From Croceitalea sp. (GTDB lineage: Bacteria; Bacteroidota; Bacteroidia; Flavobacteriales; Flavobacteriaceae): a DNA stretch of 33,344 nt. The stretch covers positions 1-33,344 of the forward strand of contig JABDND010000148.1 of assembly GCA_013001145.1 (NCBI GenBank). Direction: 5' to 3'. The notes below the pieces were generated by a model. It searched no databases. It had not been told where the DNA came from and saw only the letters and a list, made by a program, of their open reading frames with translations. Both the position numbers and the translations under genes were made by a program. Below, one piece after another: positions 8,628 through 17,057 of the stretch. The stretch's first letter is position 1, and the number at the start of each line of letters is the position of its first letter.

Positions 8628-8779
8628 TAAATTAAATTAGGCAAAAATGCTACTATAAATTGGCAAACAGGTTAATATAATGTTACGAATTTTGAGGCTT
8701 TATAAGACTTTTCTATTGTACATCAACTCGGAATAAAAGTATAGTTTTACATCTTTAATCCAAAGAAGATATACGATTC

Positions 8780-10138
8780 ATGAAATGGGAACAATTACTT
8801 TCTTTAAACAGGTTTGGTGATACCGAAACTAGGCCCAGAAAAAACCAAGATGAGACCCGACTGGGATTTGAGGTAGATTATGACCGTATCATTTTTTCAT
8901 CGGCATTTAGAAGCCTGCAAGACAAGACGCAGGTCATGCCCATGCCGGTTCATAAGAGTGCAAGCCAGGTTTTTGTACATACCCGACTTACCCATAGCTT
9001 GGAAGTTTCAGTGGTCGGTCGCAGTTTAGGCCGTATTGTTGGGAAAAAATTATTGGAAAAACATTCCTATTTGCAAGAAACCCTTGGATATCAATTTAAT
9101 GATTTTGGTGCTATTGTTGCCGCTGCATCTTTAGCGCATGACATTGGTAATCCGCCCTTTGGACATAGTGGCGAAAAAGCCATCGGCGCGTTTTTTGAAT
9201 CGGGCCCAGGCCAGCACTACAAATCACAGTTGACGCCTGAGGAATACCAAGATCTGATTGATTTTGAAGGCAATGCCAATGGCTTTAAATTGTTGACCGA
9301 ATCAAGAAATGGGGTGCCCGGTGGTCTACGGTTAAGCTATGCCACGCTTGGTGCTTTTATGAAATATCCAAAAGGGTCGTTGCCTAAAAAACCCACCGAG
9401 CATATATCCGATAAAAAGTTTGGTTATTTTCAAACAGAAAAACCTTTTTTCAAAGAGGTGGTCAGCAACCTAGGATTAAAAGCCAAAGAAGGTGCAAATG
9501 CTGAGCGCTGCCATAGGCATCCATTGACCTATTTGGTAGAGGCGGCCGATGATATTTGTTATACCATCATTGATTTTGAAGATGGCATTAACCTAGGCTT
9601 GATACCCGAAGAGTTTGCCCTTGAATATTTGATCAAATTGGTAAAAGACACCATCAACACACCAAAGTACCATGCTATGACCAGCATGAGCGATCGTCTG
9701 AGTTATCTGCGGGCTTTGGCAATCAATACGCTGCTTAACGATGCTGTTAAGGTGTTCGTTCAAAATGAAGATGCAATCTTGGATGGGAGCTTTGATAAAT
9801 CGTTGCTCGAAAAGAGTGCTTATCGAGCACAGATAGATGATATCATCAATTTAAGTGTGTCAAGAATATACCAATCCAAAGAGGTCGTCGATAAAGAATT
9901 GGCGGGCTATAAAATCATTGAAGATATTCTACACGTTTACACAAAGGCATTGATCAATTCACAGATCGACAAAACCAACAATTATGATCGCTTGTTGATC
10001 AGTACTTTGCCTAAGCAATTTCATGATACCCAAAAAAGCACCTATGAACTTTTATTGGCAGCATGTTGTTTTGTTTCTGGCTTGTCTGATGGAGCGGCAG
10101 TTGAAATTCATAATAAAATAATGGGAAGACAATTATAA
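8780..10138 (+). CDS. dgt: Deoxyguanosinetriphosphate triphosphohydrolase (dNTPase)
   Basis: This 452-residue HD-domain enzyme hydrolyses dGTP and other dNTPs to nucleoside and triphosphate. The metal site is complete: His72 in RLTHS, His120-Asp121 in AHDIGNPPFGHSG, and Asp257/258 in VEAADDICY. The N-terminal substrate loop with RNQDETRLGF-like residues and DYDRIIFSSAFRSLQDKTQV is typical of the family. Length fits the long dgt type of Bacteroidota. The ATG at 8780 is preferred because WEQLLSLNRFGD is the normal family N-terminus. The gene is convergent with dxs, and the two stop codons share the self-complementary hexamer TTATAA at 10133-10138, leaving no room for a terminator. Upstream, TTG at 8716 and TAGTTTTA at 8742 are a possible but weak promoter. 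Confidence 0.94.
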   Translation: MKWEQLLSLNRFGDTETRPRKNQDETRLGFEVDYDRIIFSSAFRSLQDKTQVMPMPVHKSASQVFVHTRLTHSLEVSVVGRSLGRIVGKKLLEKHSYLQETLGYQFNDFGAIVAAASLAHDIGNPPFGHSGEKAIGAFFESGPGQHYKSQLTPEEYQDLIDFEGNANGFKLLTESRNGVPGGLRLSYATLGAFMKYPKGSLPKKPTEHISDKKFGYFQTEKPFFKEVVSNLGLKAKEGANAERCHRHPLTYLVEAADDICYTIIDFEDGINLGLIPEEFALEYLIKLVKDTINTPKYHAMTSMSDRLSYLRALAINTLLNDAVKVFVQNEDAILDGSFDKSLLEKSAYRAQIDDIINLSVSRIYQSKEVVDKELAGYKIIEDILHVYTKALINSQIDKTNNYDRLLISTLPKQFHDTQKSTYELLLAACCFVSGLSDGAAVEIHNKIMGRQL

Positions 10139-11911
10139 TTCCATGTCCATTATTTTGGTAAGCTGGGCTTTGATGAACGGTAAGTCAAGATGGGCAACAT
10201 GATAAAGTTCTTCCACTTTTCCATGTTCAATGAATTTATCTTCAATGCCGATTATATTGATCAGTTTCTTTTTGCCTTGGCTATTGGCATATTGTAAAAC
10301 AGCAGCCCCAAATCCACCATTTTTACAGCCATCCTCAAGAGTGATGATATGCAGATAATTTTCAAGTACATGGTCAAGAATGGCTTCATCCAAAGGTTTT
10401 GCAAAACGCATGTCAAAATGACCAAATAATTCGGGTTTGTGATGCTCTTCAATAATTTTAGTGATGGTGTTTCCTATAGGGCCAAGGGTCAAAAAGGCAA
10501 CGGTTGAACCTTCTTTCAAGGTTCTTGAGGTGCCAATATCAATATATTGGAAAGGCTTTCTCCAATTTAATGTAGTGCCTCTACCACGAGGATATCTAAT
10601 AGCAATAGGGCCATCCAGTTTTTTTTGAACGGTGTACATGATATTGCGCAATTCACTCTCATCCATTGGTGAGAAAATTGCCATATTGGGAATGCATCTC
10701 AAATAGGCCAAATCAAAAACTCCATGATGTGTGGGTCCGTCTTCACCGACCAAACCGGCACGGTCCAAGCAGAATATCACTGGTAAGTTTTGAATTGCAA
10801 CATCGTGAATAACTTGATCATATGCCCTTTGCAAAAAGGTGGAATATATGTTGCAAAAAGTAATCAAACCCTCGGCGGCCATCCCTGCCGCCAGAGTCAC
10901 GGCATGCTGTTCGGCTATACCAACGTCAAAGGCCCGGTCTGGAAGTGCCTCCATCATATATTTCAAGGAACTTCCCGTGGGCATGGCGGGGGTAATGCCC
11001 ACAATTTTGTTATTTTTCTGCGCAAGTTCAACAAGGGTATGACCAAATACATCTTGATATTTTGGAGGAAGGCCGTTACCCAAATTTTTTACTTGTTCAC
11101 CCGTTTCGGCATCAAATTTACCGGGCGCATGGTAAGCGACCTGATTCTCTTCGGCCTTTTGAAGGCCTTTTCCCTTGGTGGTAATAATGTGCAATAGGCG
11201 TGGACCAGATACTTTTTTCAAGCGCTGTAGTTCAGCAATAAGGGCAGGAAGGTCATGACCGTCAATGGGACCGGAATAATCAAGATTTAAGCATTCGAAA
11301 ATATTTTCATCTTTCGCTGTGCCCGATTTAACATTGGTCAAGTATCTTTTAAGTGCACCAACACTTGGGTCAATGCCAATGGCATTATCATTAAGGATGA
11401 CCAGCACATTGGCATTGGTCACCCCCAAATGATTCAAGCCTTCAAAGGCCATACCGCTTGCAATGGATGCATCACCGATAACGGCAATATGTTCTTTATC
11501 TAAATCTCCGGAGAGTTGCGATGCAATAGCCATTCCCAGAATGGCCGAAATGGAGGTGGAACTGTGCCCAGTTCCAAAATCATCATAAACGCTTTCACTT
11601 CGTTTTGGAAAGCCACTGATACCTCCAAATTGCCGGTTCGTGTCAAAGATTTCCTTTCGGCCTGTCAGTATTTTATGGCCATAGGCTTGATGGCCCACAT
11701 CCCAAATTAGTTTATCAGTAGGGGTATTGAATACATAATGAAGGGCAATCGTCAATTCAACTACTCCCAAACTGGCGCCCAAATGACCTTCTTTTGCAGC
11801 AACAATGTCAATGATGAATGCCCTGAGTTCAATGGCCAATTGTGTTAAATCATCGGGAGCGAGTGATTTAAGGTCTTTTGGTGAATTAATATTGGCGAGT
11901 ATACCTTGCAT
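10133..11911 (-). CDS. dxs: 1-deoxy-D-xylulose-5-phosphate synthase
   Basis: This 592-residue thiamine-diphosphate enzyme condenses pyruvate and glyceraldehyde 3-phosphate, the first step of the MEP isoprenoid pathway. Recognised parts are LGVVELTIALHYVFN and WDVGHQAYGHKIL near the N-terminus, and the ThDP/Mg segment GDASIASGMAFEGLN followed by NDNAIGI. Later come IAEQHAVTLAAGMA with the catalytic Glu, and DRAGLVGEDGPTHHG. It is slightly shorter than the usual 620-640 residues but has both termini. It probably feeds the GGPP synthase and lycopene cyclase at 24267-26380. It is convergent with dgt, with a six-base overlap. No convincing promoter was found: a TAnnTTTG match exists but ends only four bases before the ATG. 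Confidence 0.97.
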   Translation of the reverse strand: MQGILANINSPKDLKSLAPDDLTQLAIELRAFIIDIVAAKEGHLGASLGVVELTIALHYVFNTPTDKLIWDVGHQAYGHKILTGRKEIFDTNRQFGGISGFPKRSESVYDDFGTGHSSTSISAILGMAIASQLSGDLDKEHIAVIGDASIASGMAFEGLNHLGVTNANVLVILNDNAIGIDPSVGALKRYLTNVKSGTAKDENIFECLNLDYSGPIDGHDLPALIAELQRLKKVSGPRLLHIITTKGKGLQKAEENQVAYHAPGKFDAETGEQVKNLGNGLPPKYQDVFGHTLVELAQKNNKIVGITPAMPTGSSLKYMMEALPDRAFDVGIAEQHAVTLAAGMAAEGLITFCNIYSTFLQRAYDQVIHDVAIQNLPVIFCLDRAGLVGEDGPTHHGVFDLAYLRCIPNMAIFSPMDESELRNIMYTVQKKLDGPIAIRYPRGRGTTLNWRKPFQYIDIGTSRTLKEGSTVAFLTLGPIGNTITKIIEEHHKPELFGHFDMRFAKPLDEAILDHVLENYLHIITLEDGCKNGGFGAAVLQYANSQGKKKLINIIGIEDKFIEHGKVEELYHVAHLDLPFIKAQLTKIMDMEL

Positions 11912-12028
11912 TCTTCAAAATTATGCAAAAGCTAGGTCATACCTTCTTCACAAAGCTGACAAAATATAAATTGAAATAAGGTCTTTAAAAAAGTTTTGAA
12001 CGCAGGGATATGCTAATGGAAGAATAGA

Positions 12029-12036
12029 TATTTTTG
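12029..12036 (+). promoter_or_regulatory. Possible -7 element for tadA
   Basis: TATTTTTG matches TAnnTTTG 43 bases upstream of the tadA ATG. No TTTG is found 17-23 bases before it, so only half of the promoter is supported. The rest of the 167-base dxs-tadA gap (11912-12078) shows no other clear structure. Confidence 0.25.
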
Positions 12037-12078
12037 ACGGCTTGAATTCATAATAATTAGTTTTAGTATTTTTCAAAA

Positions 12079-12528
12079 ATGGAAAACCCATTTGACGACA
12101 CCTACTTCATGAAAAGGGCCTTGCAAGAGGCTGAAATGGCTTTCGAAAAAAATGAAGTCCCTGTTGGGGCAATTGTGGTGGTTGAAAACCGCATCATCGG
12201 CAGAGCACACAACCTTACGGAACAGCTAAACGATGTCACTGCACATGCAGAAATGCAGGCCATTACCGCAGCATCAAATTTTTTGGGTGGCAAATATTTA
12301 ACCGGGTGCACGCTTTATGTTACACTAGAGCCTTGCCAAATGTGTGCCGGGGCACTTTATTGGAGCCAAATTTCAAAAATTGTATACGGCGCTGCCGATC
12401 TAGAAAGGGGATTTAATGTGATGGGCACTAATTTGCACCCAAAAACGAAGGTGATCGGTGGTATAATGGAAAACGAAGCTGCTGATTTGCTAAAACGTTT
12501 TTTTATTCAAAAAAGAAACTTGAACTAA
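12079..12528 (+). CDS. tadA: tRNA-specific adenosine deaminase / nucleoside deaminase
   Basis: This 149-residue zinc enzyme of the cytidine-deaminase fold converts A34 to inosine in the tRNA-Arg anticodon. The zinc/catalytic motif is intact: His56-Ala-Glu58 in AHAEMQAI, and Cys86 and Cys89 in LEPCQMCAGAL. The N-terminal helix FMKRALQEAEMAFEKNEVPVGAIVV and the C-terminal LKRFFIQKR match TadA rather than guanine deaminase. It stands alone, divergent from dxs, and converges on the cold-shock gene across a 55-base gap that carries a hairpin terminator. The name tadA is the best fit, but related nucleoside deaminases share the motif. Confidence 0.88.
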   Translation: MENPFDDTYFMKRALQEAEMAFEKNEVPVGAIVVVENRIIGRAHNLTEQLNDVTAHAEMQAITAASNFLGGKYLTGCTLYVTLEPCQMCAGALYWSQISKIVYGAADLERGFNVMGTNLHPKTKVIGGIMENEAADLLKRFFIQKRNLN

Positions 12529-12531
12529 CAA

Positions 12532-12556
12532 AAACCCCGACCATTGGCCGGGGTTT
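12532..12556. terminator. Intrinsic terminator between tadA and the cold-shock gene
   Basis: An 8-bp stem, AAACCCCG (12532-12539) with CGGGGTTT (12549-12556), encloses a 9-base loop. On the minus strand the stem is followed by TTTTTGTT-type sequence, so it best terminates the cold-shock transcript. On the plus strand only three T residues follow, giving weaker termination of tadA. Confidence 0.8.
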
Positions 12557-12583
12557 CAAATTCTATCAAGTACAATATTATTG

Positions 12584-12775
12584 TCAGATTACCTGCACTT
12601 GTGCGGCAACCACTCCTTTTCTTCCTTCTTCTTCTTGGTATTCTACTTTGTCGCCTTCGTTCAATTCCACACCGTTCAACGCAGTTGCGTGAACAAAGAT
12701 GTCTTTTCCGGTTTCGTCGTTGGTAATGAAGCCGTAACCTTTGGATCCATTAAAAAATTTTACTGTGCCAGTCAT
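12584..12775 (-). CDS. Cold-shock protein (CspA family)
   Basis: This 63-residue single cold-shock domain binds single-stranded RNA and DNA and acts as an RNA chaperone in the cytoplasm. RNP1 (KGYGFI, residues 12-17) and RNP2 (DIFVH, 25-29) are intact, and the protein begins with MTGTVKFFN, the usual start. The acidic stretch EEEGRKG before the last strand is typical of the flavobacterial proteins. It is followed by a strong terminator, while the 82 bases upstream are very AT-rich with a T8 run and no clear TAnnTTTG promoter. Which member of the csp set it is cannot be decided. Confidence 0.93.
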   Translation of the reverse strand: MTGTVKFFNGSKGYGFITNDETGKDIFVHATALNGVELNEGDKVEYQEEEGRKGVVAAQVQVI

Positions 12776-12857
12776 TAAAAAAAGTATAAGTGTTAAAATA
12801 CTAATTTACTTTTTTTTATAATTCGTTGCCAAATATTGGGTTTAATTCTTTTGAAAA

Positions 12858-13115
12858 TTATTGATTTTCAGACTTTTCTCTTTCTTTTTTGTTCATCTGT
12901 TCAATATTTTCTTTGGTCAACATATAATCTTTCATCTTTTTCCCCTTGCTTTCCTTTATAAGAAACAAGGGCATTGCCACTAAAAAAAGTCCGATGGTAC
13001 CAGAACCAATAAACTTATTCGCCTTGGACTCATTCTCTGACTTTAAGGTGAAACCATAAATAATGGCGCCAAAGGAGGCAAAAACAATGATGACGATCAG
13101 ATGCTTGAATTTCAT
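12858..13115 (-). CDS. Small two-helix membrane protein, unknown function
   Basis: This 85-residue protein has two predicted membrane helices: about residues 5-24 (LIVIIVFASFGAIIYGFTL region) and 36-53 (GSGTIGLFLVAMPLFLI region). They are joined by a short charged loop and followed by a highly charged Lys/Glu C-terminus. I recognise no family. It begins only three bases after the stop of the ClC gene, on the same strand, so it is probably translated from the same mRNA and could be an accessory subunit of the chloride transporter or an unrelated passenger. The coding assignment rests on the tight spacing, the amphipathic pattern and the lack of a better frame. Confidence 0.65.
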   Translation of the reverse strand: MKFKHLIVIIVFASFGAIIYGFTLKSENESKANKFIGSGTIGLFLVAMPLFLIKESKGKKMKDYMLTKENIEQMNKKEREKSENQ

Positions 13116-13118
13116 ACG

Positions 13119-14897
13119 TTATCGGGTGTAATTTATCAATTTTCGACGGTAGGCTGTCAGTAATTTTGATTTGGAGACAAACCCTGCATATTGGCCATTT
13201 TTAATGACTGGTAAATTCCACGCAGCACTGTCTTGAAATTTTTGCATAACCAATTTCATGCTATCATCGTAAAAGATATGTTCTGGTGCGGTATGCATTA
13301 AATCCCTAACAAAAGTGCGGTCATAGATCTCCGTTTTGAACATAAATTCTCGAATATCGTCCAACAAAACGATTCCCACCAGCTTTTTGTCTTTCTCGAG
13401 CACCGGAAAGATATTTCTAGTTGATTTGGAAACTGATTTGTGTACCATCTCACCCAAAGTCATGTGTGGGTGAACGGCTATAAAATTGGTTTCAATAACA
13501 TCATCCAATTGCATCAAGGTCAATACGGCTTCATCTTTATTATGGGTGAGCAAGGCACCTTCTTCTGCAAGTTCTTTGGTGTAAATATTGTAATCCAAAG
13601 TATTTTTGGTAATTAAATATGAGATGGATGCGGTTATCATCAAAGGGACAAAAAGTTCATAACCGCCTGTGATCTCAGCAATCAAAAATATGGCCGTTAA
13701 AGGGGCGTGGATTACCCCTGCGATTAGCCCGGCCATGCCAATTAGGGTAAAGTTACTTTCAGACACTTCAAAACCCAATCCAATATGATTGATGACTTTT
13801 GCCACCACGTTGCCCAATGCGCTGCCCATGACCATTGTAGGTATAAAAACGCCCCCGGCCCCACCAGCGGCAAAAGTGGTTGTCATCGCAATGGCCTTAA
13901 AAATGGTAATTCCAAACAGCAATAGAATGACCACCCAAATGTTGTGTGTATAATCATCAAATGGTGTTATACCCAAGGCCGCAATATGGTCCCCACGTAA
14001 CAAATTGTTAATAAAGCCAAAGCCTTCACCGTATAGTGGAGGTATAAAATAGAGCATGATACCAATGGCCAAACCCCCAAAAAGCAATTTGTATTTGGGG
14101 CTTCTAAATTTTTTAAAAATCTGAAGGATACCAAAATACATTTTGGTAAAATAGATGGAAGCAAAGGCGGTACCTACCCCCAGTAGGATATAAAAAAAAG
14201 TATCCTTTAACTGAAAACCTTCAGAAAGTGTAAAACTAAAAAGAACCTCATTGCCCAGAAAAAAATAGGAGGTAAGCACTCCGGCGATAGAAGCCAACAG
14301 CAAAGGCAAAACCGAAAGCATTGTCAAGTCTAAGCTAAATACTTCGACCGCAAAAATAATGGCAGCAATCGGAGATTGAAAAATAGACGCGATGGCCCCC
14401 GCTGAAGCACAGGCAATCAATAGGGAACGTGTTTTTGCATCAAGGTGGAAAAAGCGACTCAAATTGGAACTCACTGCGGATCCCGACTCCACCGCTGGCC
14501 CCAACAAACCCACGGAACCACCAAAACCAACGGTCAAAGGTGCTGTAATCAATGGAGAGTATATTTTTTTAACTGGAATCAATCCCTTGTTTTTTGAAAG
14601 TGAAAACATGATGGAAGAAACGGCGTGGCCCAATGGATGTTTGTTCACATATTTTACATACAAAAACACCAAGGTCAAACCAACAATGGGTAAAATGAAG
14701 TACAGTTGATTTTCGGAAAAAACAATGCCCTTTTGTAACAATGATTCTATAAAATAGGTGAGATTTTTTAAGGTTACGGCCACCAGCCCGGCCAAAAAAC
14801 CAACCAATAAGCTCATGAGTTGAACAAAGGTCTTATTGGAAATATGTTTGTATCGCCATTTTAAAAACTTTCGCAGAAGACCTTTTAAGTTGGGCAT
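13119..14897 (-). CDS. ClC-family chloride transporter/channel with two CBS domains
   Basis: This 592-residue protein has the ClC membrane domain (about residues 25-435) and a C-terminal CBS pair (about 467-587), a likely nucleotide-sensing module. ClC signatures are GFGGSVGLLGPAVESG (124-139), SPIAAIIFAVEVFSLD, GGVFIP (348-353) and an NIYTKEL Tyr near 439. Two residues stand out. The gating glutamate of the G-K/R/L-E-x-P motif is Leu132 (GLLGP). The position of the internal proton glutamate (E203 in the E. coli protein) appears to be Val186, following the conserved Glu185. Both changes point to a channel-like, uncoupled Cl- pathway rather than an H+/Cl- antiporter, by analogy with known ClC proteins. 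It precedes the small membrane protein by three bases and follows aspS by 59 bases. Confidence 0.9.
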   Translation of the reverse strand: MPNLKGLLRKFLKWRYKHISNKTFVQLMSLLVGFLAGLVAVTLKNLTYFIESLLQKGIVFSENQLYFILPIVGLTLVFLYVKYVNKHPLGHAVSSIMFSLSKNKGLIPVKKIYSPLITAPLTVGFGGSVGLLGPAVESGSAVSSNLSRFFHLDAKTRSLLIACASAGAIASIFQSPIAAIIFAVEVFSLDLTMLSVLPLLLASIAGVLTSYFFLGNEVLFSFTLSEGFQLKDTFFYILLGVGTAFASIYFTKMYFGILQIFKKFRSPKYKLLFGGLAIGIMLYFIPPLYGEGFGFINNLLRGDHIAALGITPFDDYTHNIWVVILLLFGITIFKAIAMTTTFAAGGAGGVFIPTMVMGSALGNVVAKVINHIGLGFEVSESNFTLIGMAGLIAGVIHAPLTAIFLIAEITGGYELFVPLMITASISYLITKNTLDYNIYTKELAEEGALLTHNKDEAVLTLMQLDDVIETNFIAVHPHMTLGEMVHKSVSKSTRNIFPVLEKDKKLVGIVLLDDIREFMFKTEIYDRTFVRDLMHTAPEHIFYDDSMKLVMQKFQDSAAWNLPVIKNGQYAGFVSKSKLLTAYRRKLINYTR

Positions 14898-14956
14898 TGG
14901 GGCAGAAATCTATTTAAAAGTATTAAAAACCTTCTTTAAAGTTTCACGAAGCTCCA

Positions 14957-16705
14957 TTAAAGATCAAGCTTAAGATTCAATTCTTTCAATTGATCCTCAT
15001 CTATGGATGCCGGAGCATCAATCATGATGTCACGACCGCTGTTGTTTTTTGGGAATGCAATGAAATCCCTAATGGTTTCCTGTCCACCTAAAATGGCCAC
15101 CAAACGGTCAAGACCAAAAGCAATACCGCCATGAGGTGGCGCACCATATTGAAAAGCGTCCATTAAAAAGCCAAATTGGGCCTTAGCTTCTTCAGGGGAG
15201 AACCCTAAATGCCTAAACATAATGGCTTGGGTTTCTTTGTCATGAATACGAATGGATCCGCCGCCAATTTCATTGCCGTTCAAAACCAAATCGTAGGCAT
15301 TGGCCTTGACTGCGCCCGGATTTTTATCCAACAATTGCAATTGACCGGGTTTTGGTGAAGTAAATGGATGGTGCATGGCATGATAGGTGCCTGTTTCCTC
15401 ATCCAATTCCAAAAGTGGGAAGTCTATGACCCATAGAGGAGCAAATTCTTTGGGATTGCGCAGCCCTAAGCGTTGGGCCAATTCCATACGTAAGGCACTC
15501 AATTGCGCCCTTACCTTGTTTTTATCGCCAGAAAGCACACAGATCAAATCCCCTTTTTTGGCTTGGGTGGCATGAGCCCATCGAGCAAGGTCTGCTTGAT
15601 CGTAAAACTTGTCTACAGAAGATTTCAAAGAACCGTCTTCGTTGTATTTTACATAAACCATACCCAAAGCACCCACTTGAGGTCTTTTGACCCAATCAAC
15701 AAGTGCATCTATTTCTTTACGCGTGTAGGCGGCAGCACCGGGTACGGCAATACCTACTACCAATTCGGCCGAATTAAACACTTTGAAGTCTTTGTGTTGT
15801 GCTACCGCATTGAGTTCGCCAAATTCCATCCCAAAGCGTATGTCGGGCTTGTCATTACCATAGCGTTGCATGGCCTCATCATAGGTCATTCTGGGAAAAT
15901 TATCAACCTCTACCCCTTTGATGGACTTAAGTAAATGCTTGGTGAGCCCTTCAAAGGTGTTTAAAATATCTTCTTGCTCCACAAAAGCCATTTCACAGTC
16001 AATTTGGGTGAATTCAGGTTGACGGTCTGCTCGCAAGTCCTCATCGCGAAAGCATTTTACAATTTGAAAATATTTGTCCATACCACCCACCATCAAAAGC
16101 TGTTTAAACGTTTGGGGAGATTGGGGCAAGGCATAAAACTGTCCTTCGTTCATTCGACTGGGCACTACAAAATCACGCGCGCCTTCAGGCGTTGATTTTA
16201 TTAAATAAGGTGTTTCAATATCAATGAACCCTTGGTTGGAAAGATATTTGCGCACCTCCATGGAAACTTTATGGCGGAATATCAGATTTTCTTTGACCGG
16301 ATTTCTACGTATATCCAGATATCGGTATTTCATTCGAATGTCTTCACCACCATCCGTTTCATTTTCGATAGTGAAGGGGGGCAGCAACGATTTGTTCAAG
16401 ATGTTTAATTCATTCACCAGCACTTCAATGTCCCCCGTGGGAATGTTTTTATTTTTTGAGGCACGTTCCAAAACCCGTCCTTTAATTTGAATAACCGTTT
16501 CCCGACCTAAAGAACGTGCTTTCTCCAATAGTTCTGCAGAGGTGCGCTCTTCGTCAAAAAGCAATTGCGTTATGCCATATCGATCCCGAAGATCGATCCA
16601 GGCCACGAACCCTTTGTCGCGAACCTTATGGACCCATCCACTTAAGATCACTTCATTATCTATATCTGATGAACGCAAGGCGCCACAAGTGTTGCTTCTA
16701 TACAT
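14957..16705 (-). CDS. aspS: Aspartyl-tRNA synthetase
   Basis: This 582-residue class II synthetase charges tRNA-Asp. The N-terminal OB-fold anticodon domain (about 1-120) contains [20 protein letters not shown]. Motif 1 and RYLDIRR follow. Motif 2 is [18 protein letters not shown]. The GAD insertion domain lies between about 290 and 420. Motif 3 is [18 protein letters not shown], with [10 protein letters not shown] after it. The length matches bacterial type AspRS. The ATG at 16705 gives [11 protein letters not shown], the usual start. A perfect -7 element is found 20 bases upstream. ClC follows on the same strand after 59 bases without a hairpin, so read-through is possible. Confidence 0.97.
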   Translation of the reverse strand: MYRSNTCGALRSSDIDNEVILSGWVHKVRDKGFVAWIDLRDRYGITQLLFDEERTSAELLEKARSLGRETVIQIKGRVLERASKNKNIPTGDIEVLVNELNILNKSLLPPFTIENETDGGEDIRMKYRYLDIRRNPVKENLIFRHKVSMEVRKYLSNQGFIDIETPYLIKSTPEGARDFVVPSRMNEGQFYALPQSPQTFKQLLMVGGMDKYFQIVKCFRDEDLRADRQPEFTQIDCEMAFVEQEDILNTFEGLTKHLLKSIKGVEVDNFPRMTYDEAMQRYGNDKPDIRFGMEFGELNAVAQHKDFKVFNSAELVVGIAVPGAAAYTRKEIDALVDWVKRPQVGALGMVYVKYNEDGSLKSSVDKFYDQADLARWAHATQAKKGDLICVLSGDKNKVRAQLSALRMELAQRLGLRNPKEFAPLWVIDFPLLELDEETGTYHAMHHPFTSPKPGQLQLLDKNPGAVKANAYDLVLNGNEIGGGSIRIHDKETQAIMFRHLGFSPEEAKAQFGFLMDAFQYGAPPHGGIAFGLDRLVAILGGQETIRDFIAFPKNNSGRDIMIDAPASIDEDQLKELNLKLDL

Positions 16706-16724
16706 ATGATTATTTTATAAGGCG

Positions 16725-16732
16725 CAAATTTA
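16725..16732 (-). promoter_or_regulatory. Probable -7 element of aspS
   Basis: On the minus strand this reads TAAATTTG, an exact TAnnTTTG match whose 3' end is 19 bases before the aspS ATG. The -33 region at 19-base spacing is TTAA rather than TTTG, so the assignment rests on the -7 box and its position. Confidence 0.45.
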
Positions 16733-16948
16733 AGCGTAATGCCCCTATTTTTTAAGCCTTCTCTTAATTTTCTGTAGGATGGAAACAAGATGCCATTTAG
16801 CAATAACCATTAAAGTTTTAAGAATACGATTAATTAACCTAATCTTTACATTAATGCCGTATCGTCAAGGAGTATGGATTCTACGTTTAAGGACAATAGA
16901 TTTTTAAAATAAAAATGTTTAAAATACTGAAAAACAATATGTTAAAGA

Positions 16949-16970
16949 TTTAATGTAAATTTAATGTAAA
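16949..16970 (+). repeat. Tandem 11-bp repeat TTTAATGTAAA (two copies)
   Basis: Two exact back-to-back copies at 16949-16959 and 16960-16970. Each copy is itself a near-palindrome (TTTA-N3-TAAA). A ten-base inverted copy, TTTACATTAA, lies at 16845-16854. The tandem copies end 18 bases before the -33 element of the downstream gene, a normal place for an activator site. Confidence 0.5.
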
Positions 16971-16988
16971 CAAAAAGTTATCTAAATA

Positions 16989-17018
16989 TTGATAAAACGT
17001 AAAATATTTGTATCTTTA
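16989..17018 (+). promoter_or_regulatory. Promoter of the YwqK-like gene
   Basis: TTG at 16989-16991, a 19-base spacer, then TATCTTTA at 17011-17018 (one base off TAnnTTTG). The spacing is ideal for the Bacteroidota primary sigma factor, and the predicted leader is about 33 bases. Confidence 0.55.
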
Positions 17019-17057
17019 CACCGTTAGTAAAATTATATCCCTTTAATATTAGTAATA

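Larger units (their letters stand above)
16706..17057. other. 352-base divergent intergenic region (aspS / YwqK-like gene)
   Basis: This is the only gene-free stretch above 300 bases. It holds the aspS -7 element near the left end and the promoter of the YwqK-like gene near the right end. In between is AT-rich sequence with an 11-bp tandem repeat (16949-16970) and one inverted partial copy (16845-16854). I see no convincing small gene, tRNA or stable hairpin in it. Confidence 0.7.

Noticed and set aside
8245-8640. Plus-strand 131-codon open frame
   Set aside because: It is antisense to the phosphate transporter, has no family motifs or promoter, and its hydrophobic pattern only mirrors the membrane helices of the real gene.
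10790-11197. Plus-strand open frame of 135 codons
   Set aside because: It is antisense within dxs, whose frame has clear enzyme motifs across the same bases.
11916-11923. Minus-strand TAATTTTG as a dxs promoter
   Set aside because: It ends only four bases before the ATG, so transcription would begin at or inside the start codon, and no TTTG lies at the proper -33 distance.
12843-12862. Hairpin GAAAAT/ATTTTC after the small membrane protein stop as a terminator
   Set aside because: The stem is six A/T-rich base pairs and is followed on the minus strand by AAAAG rather than T residues.
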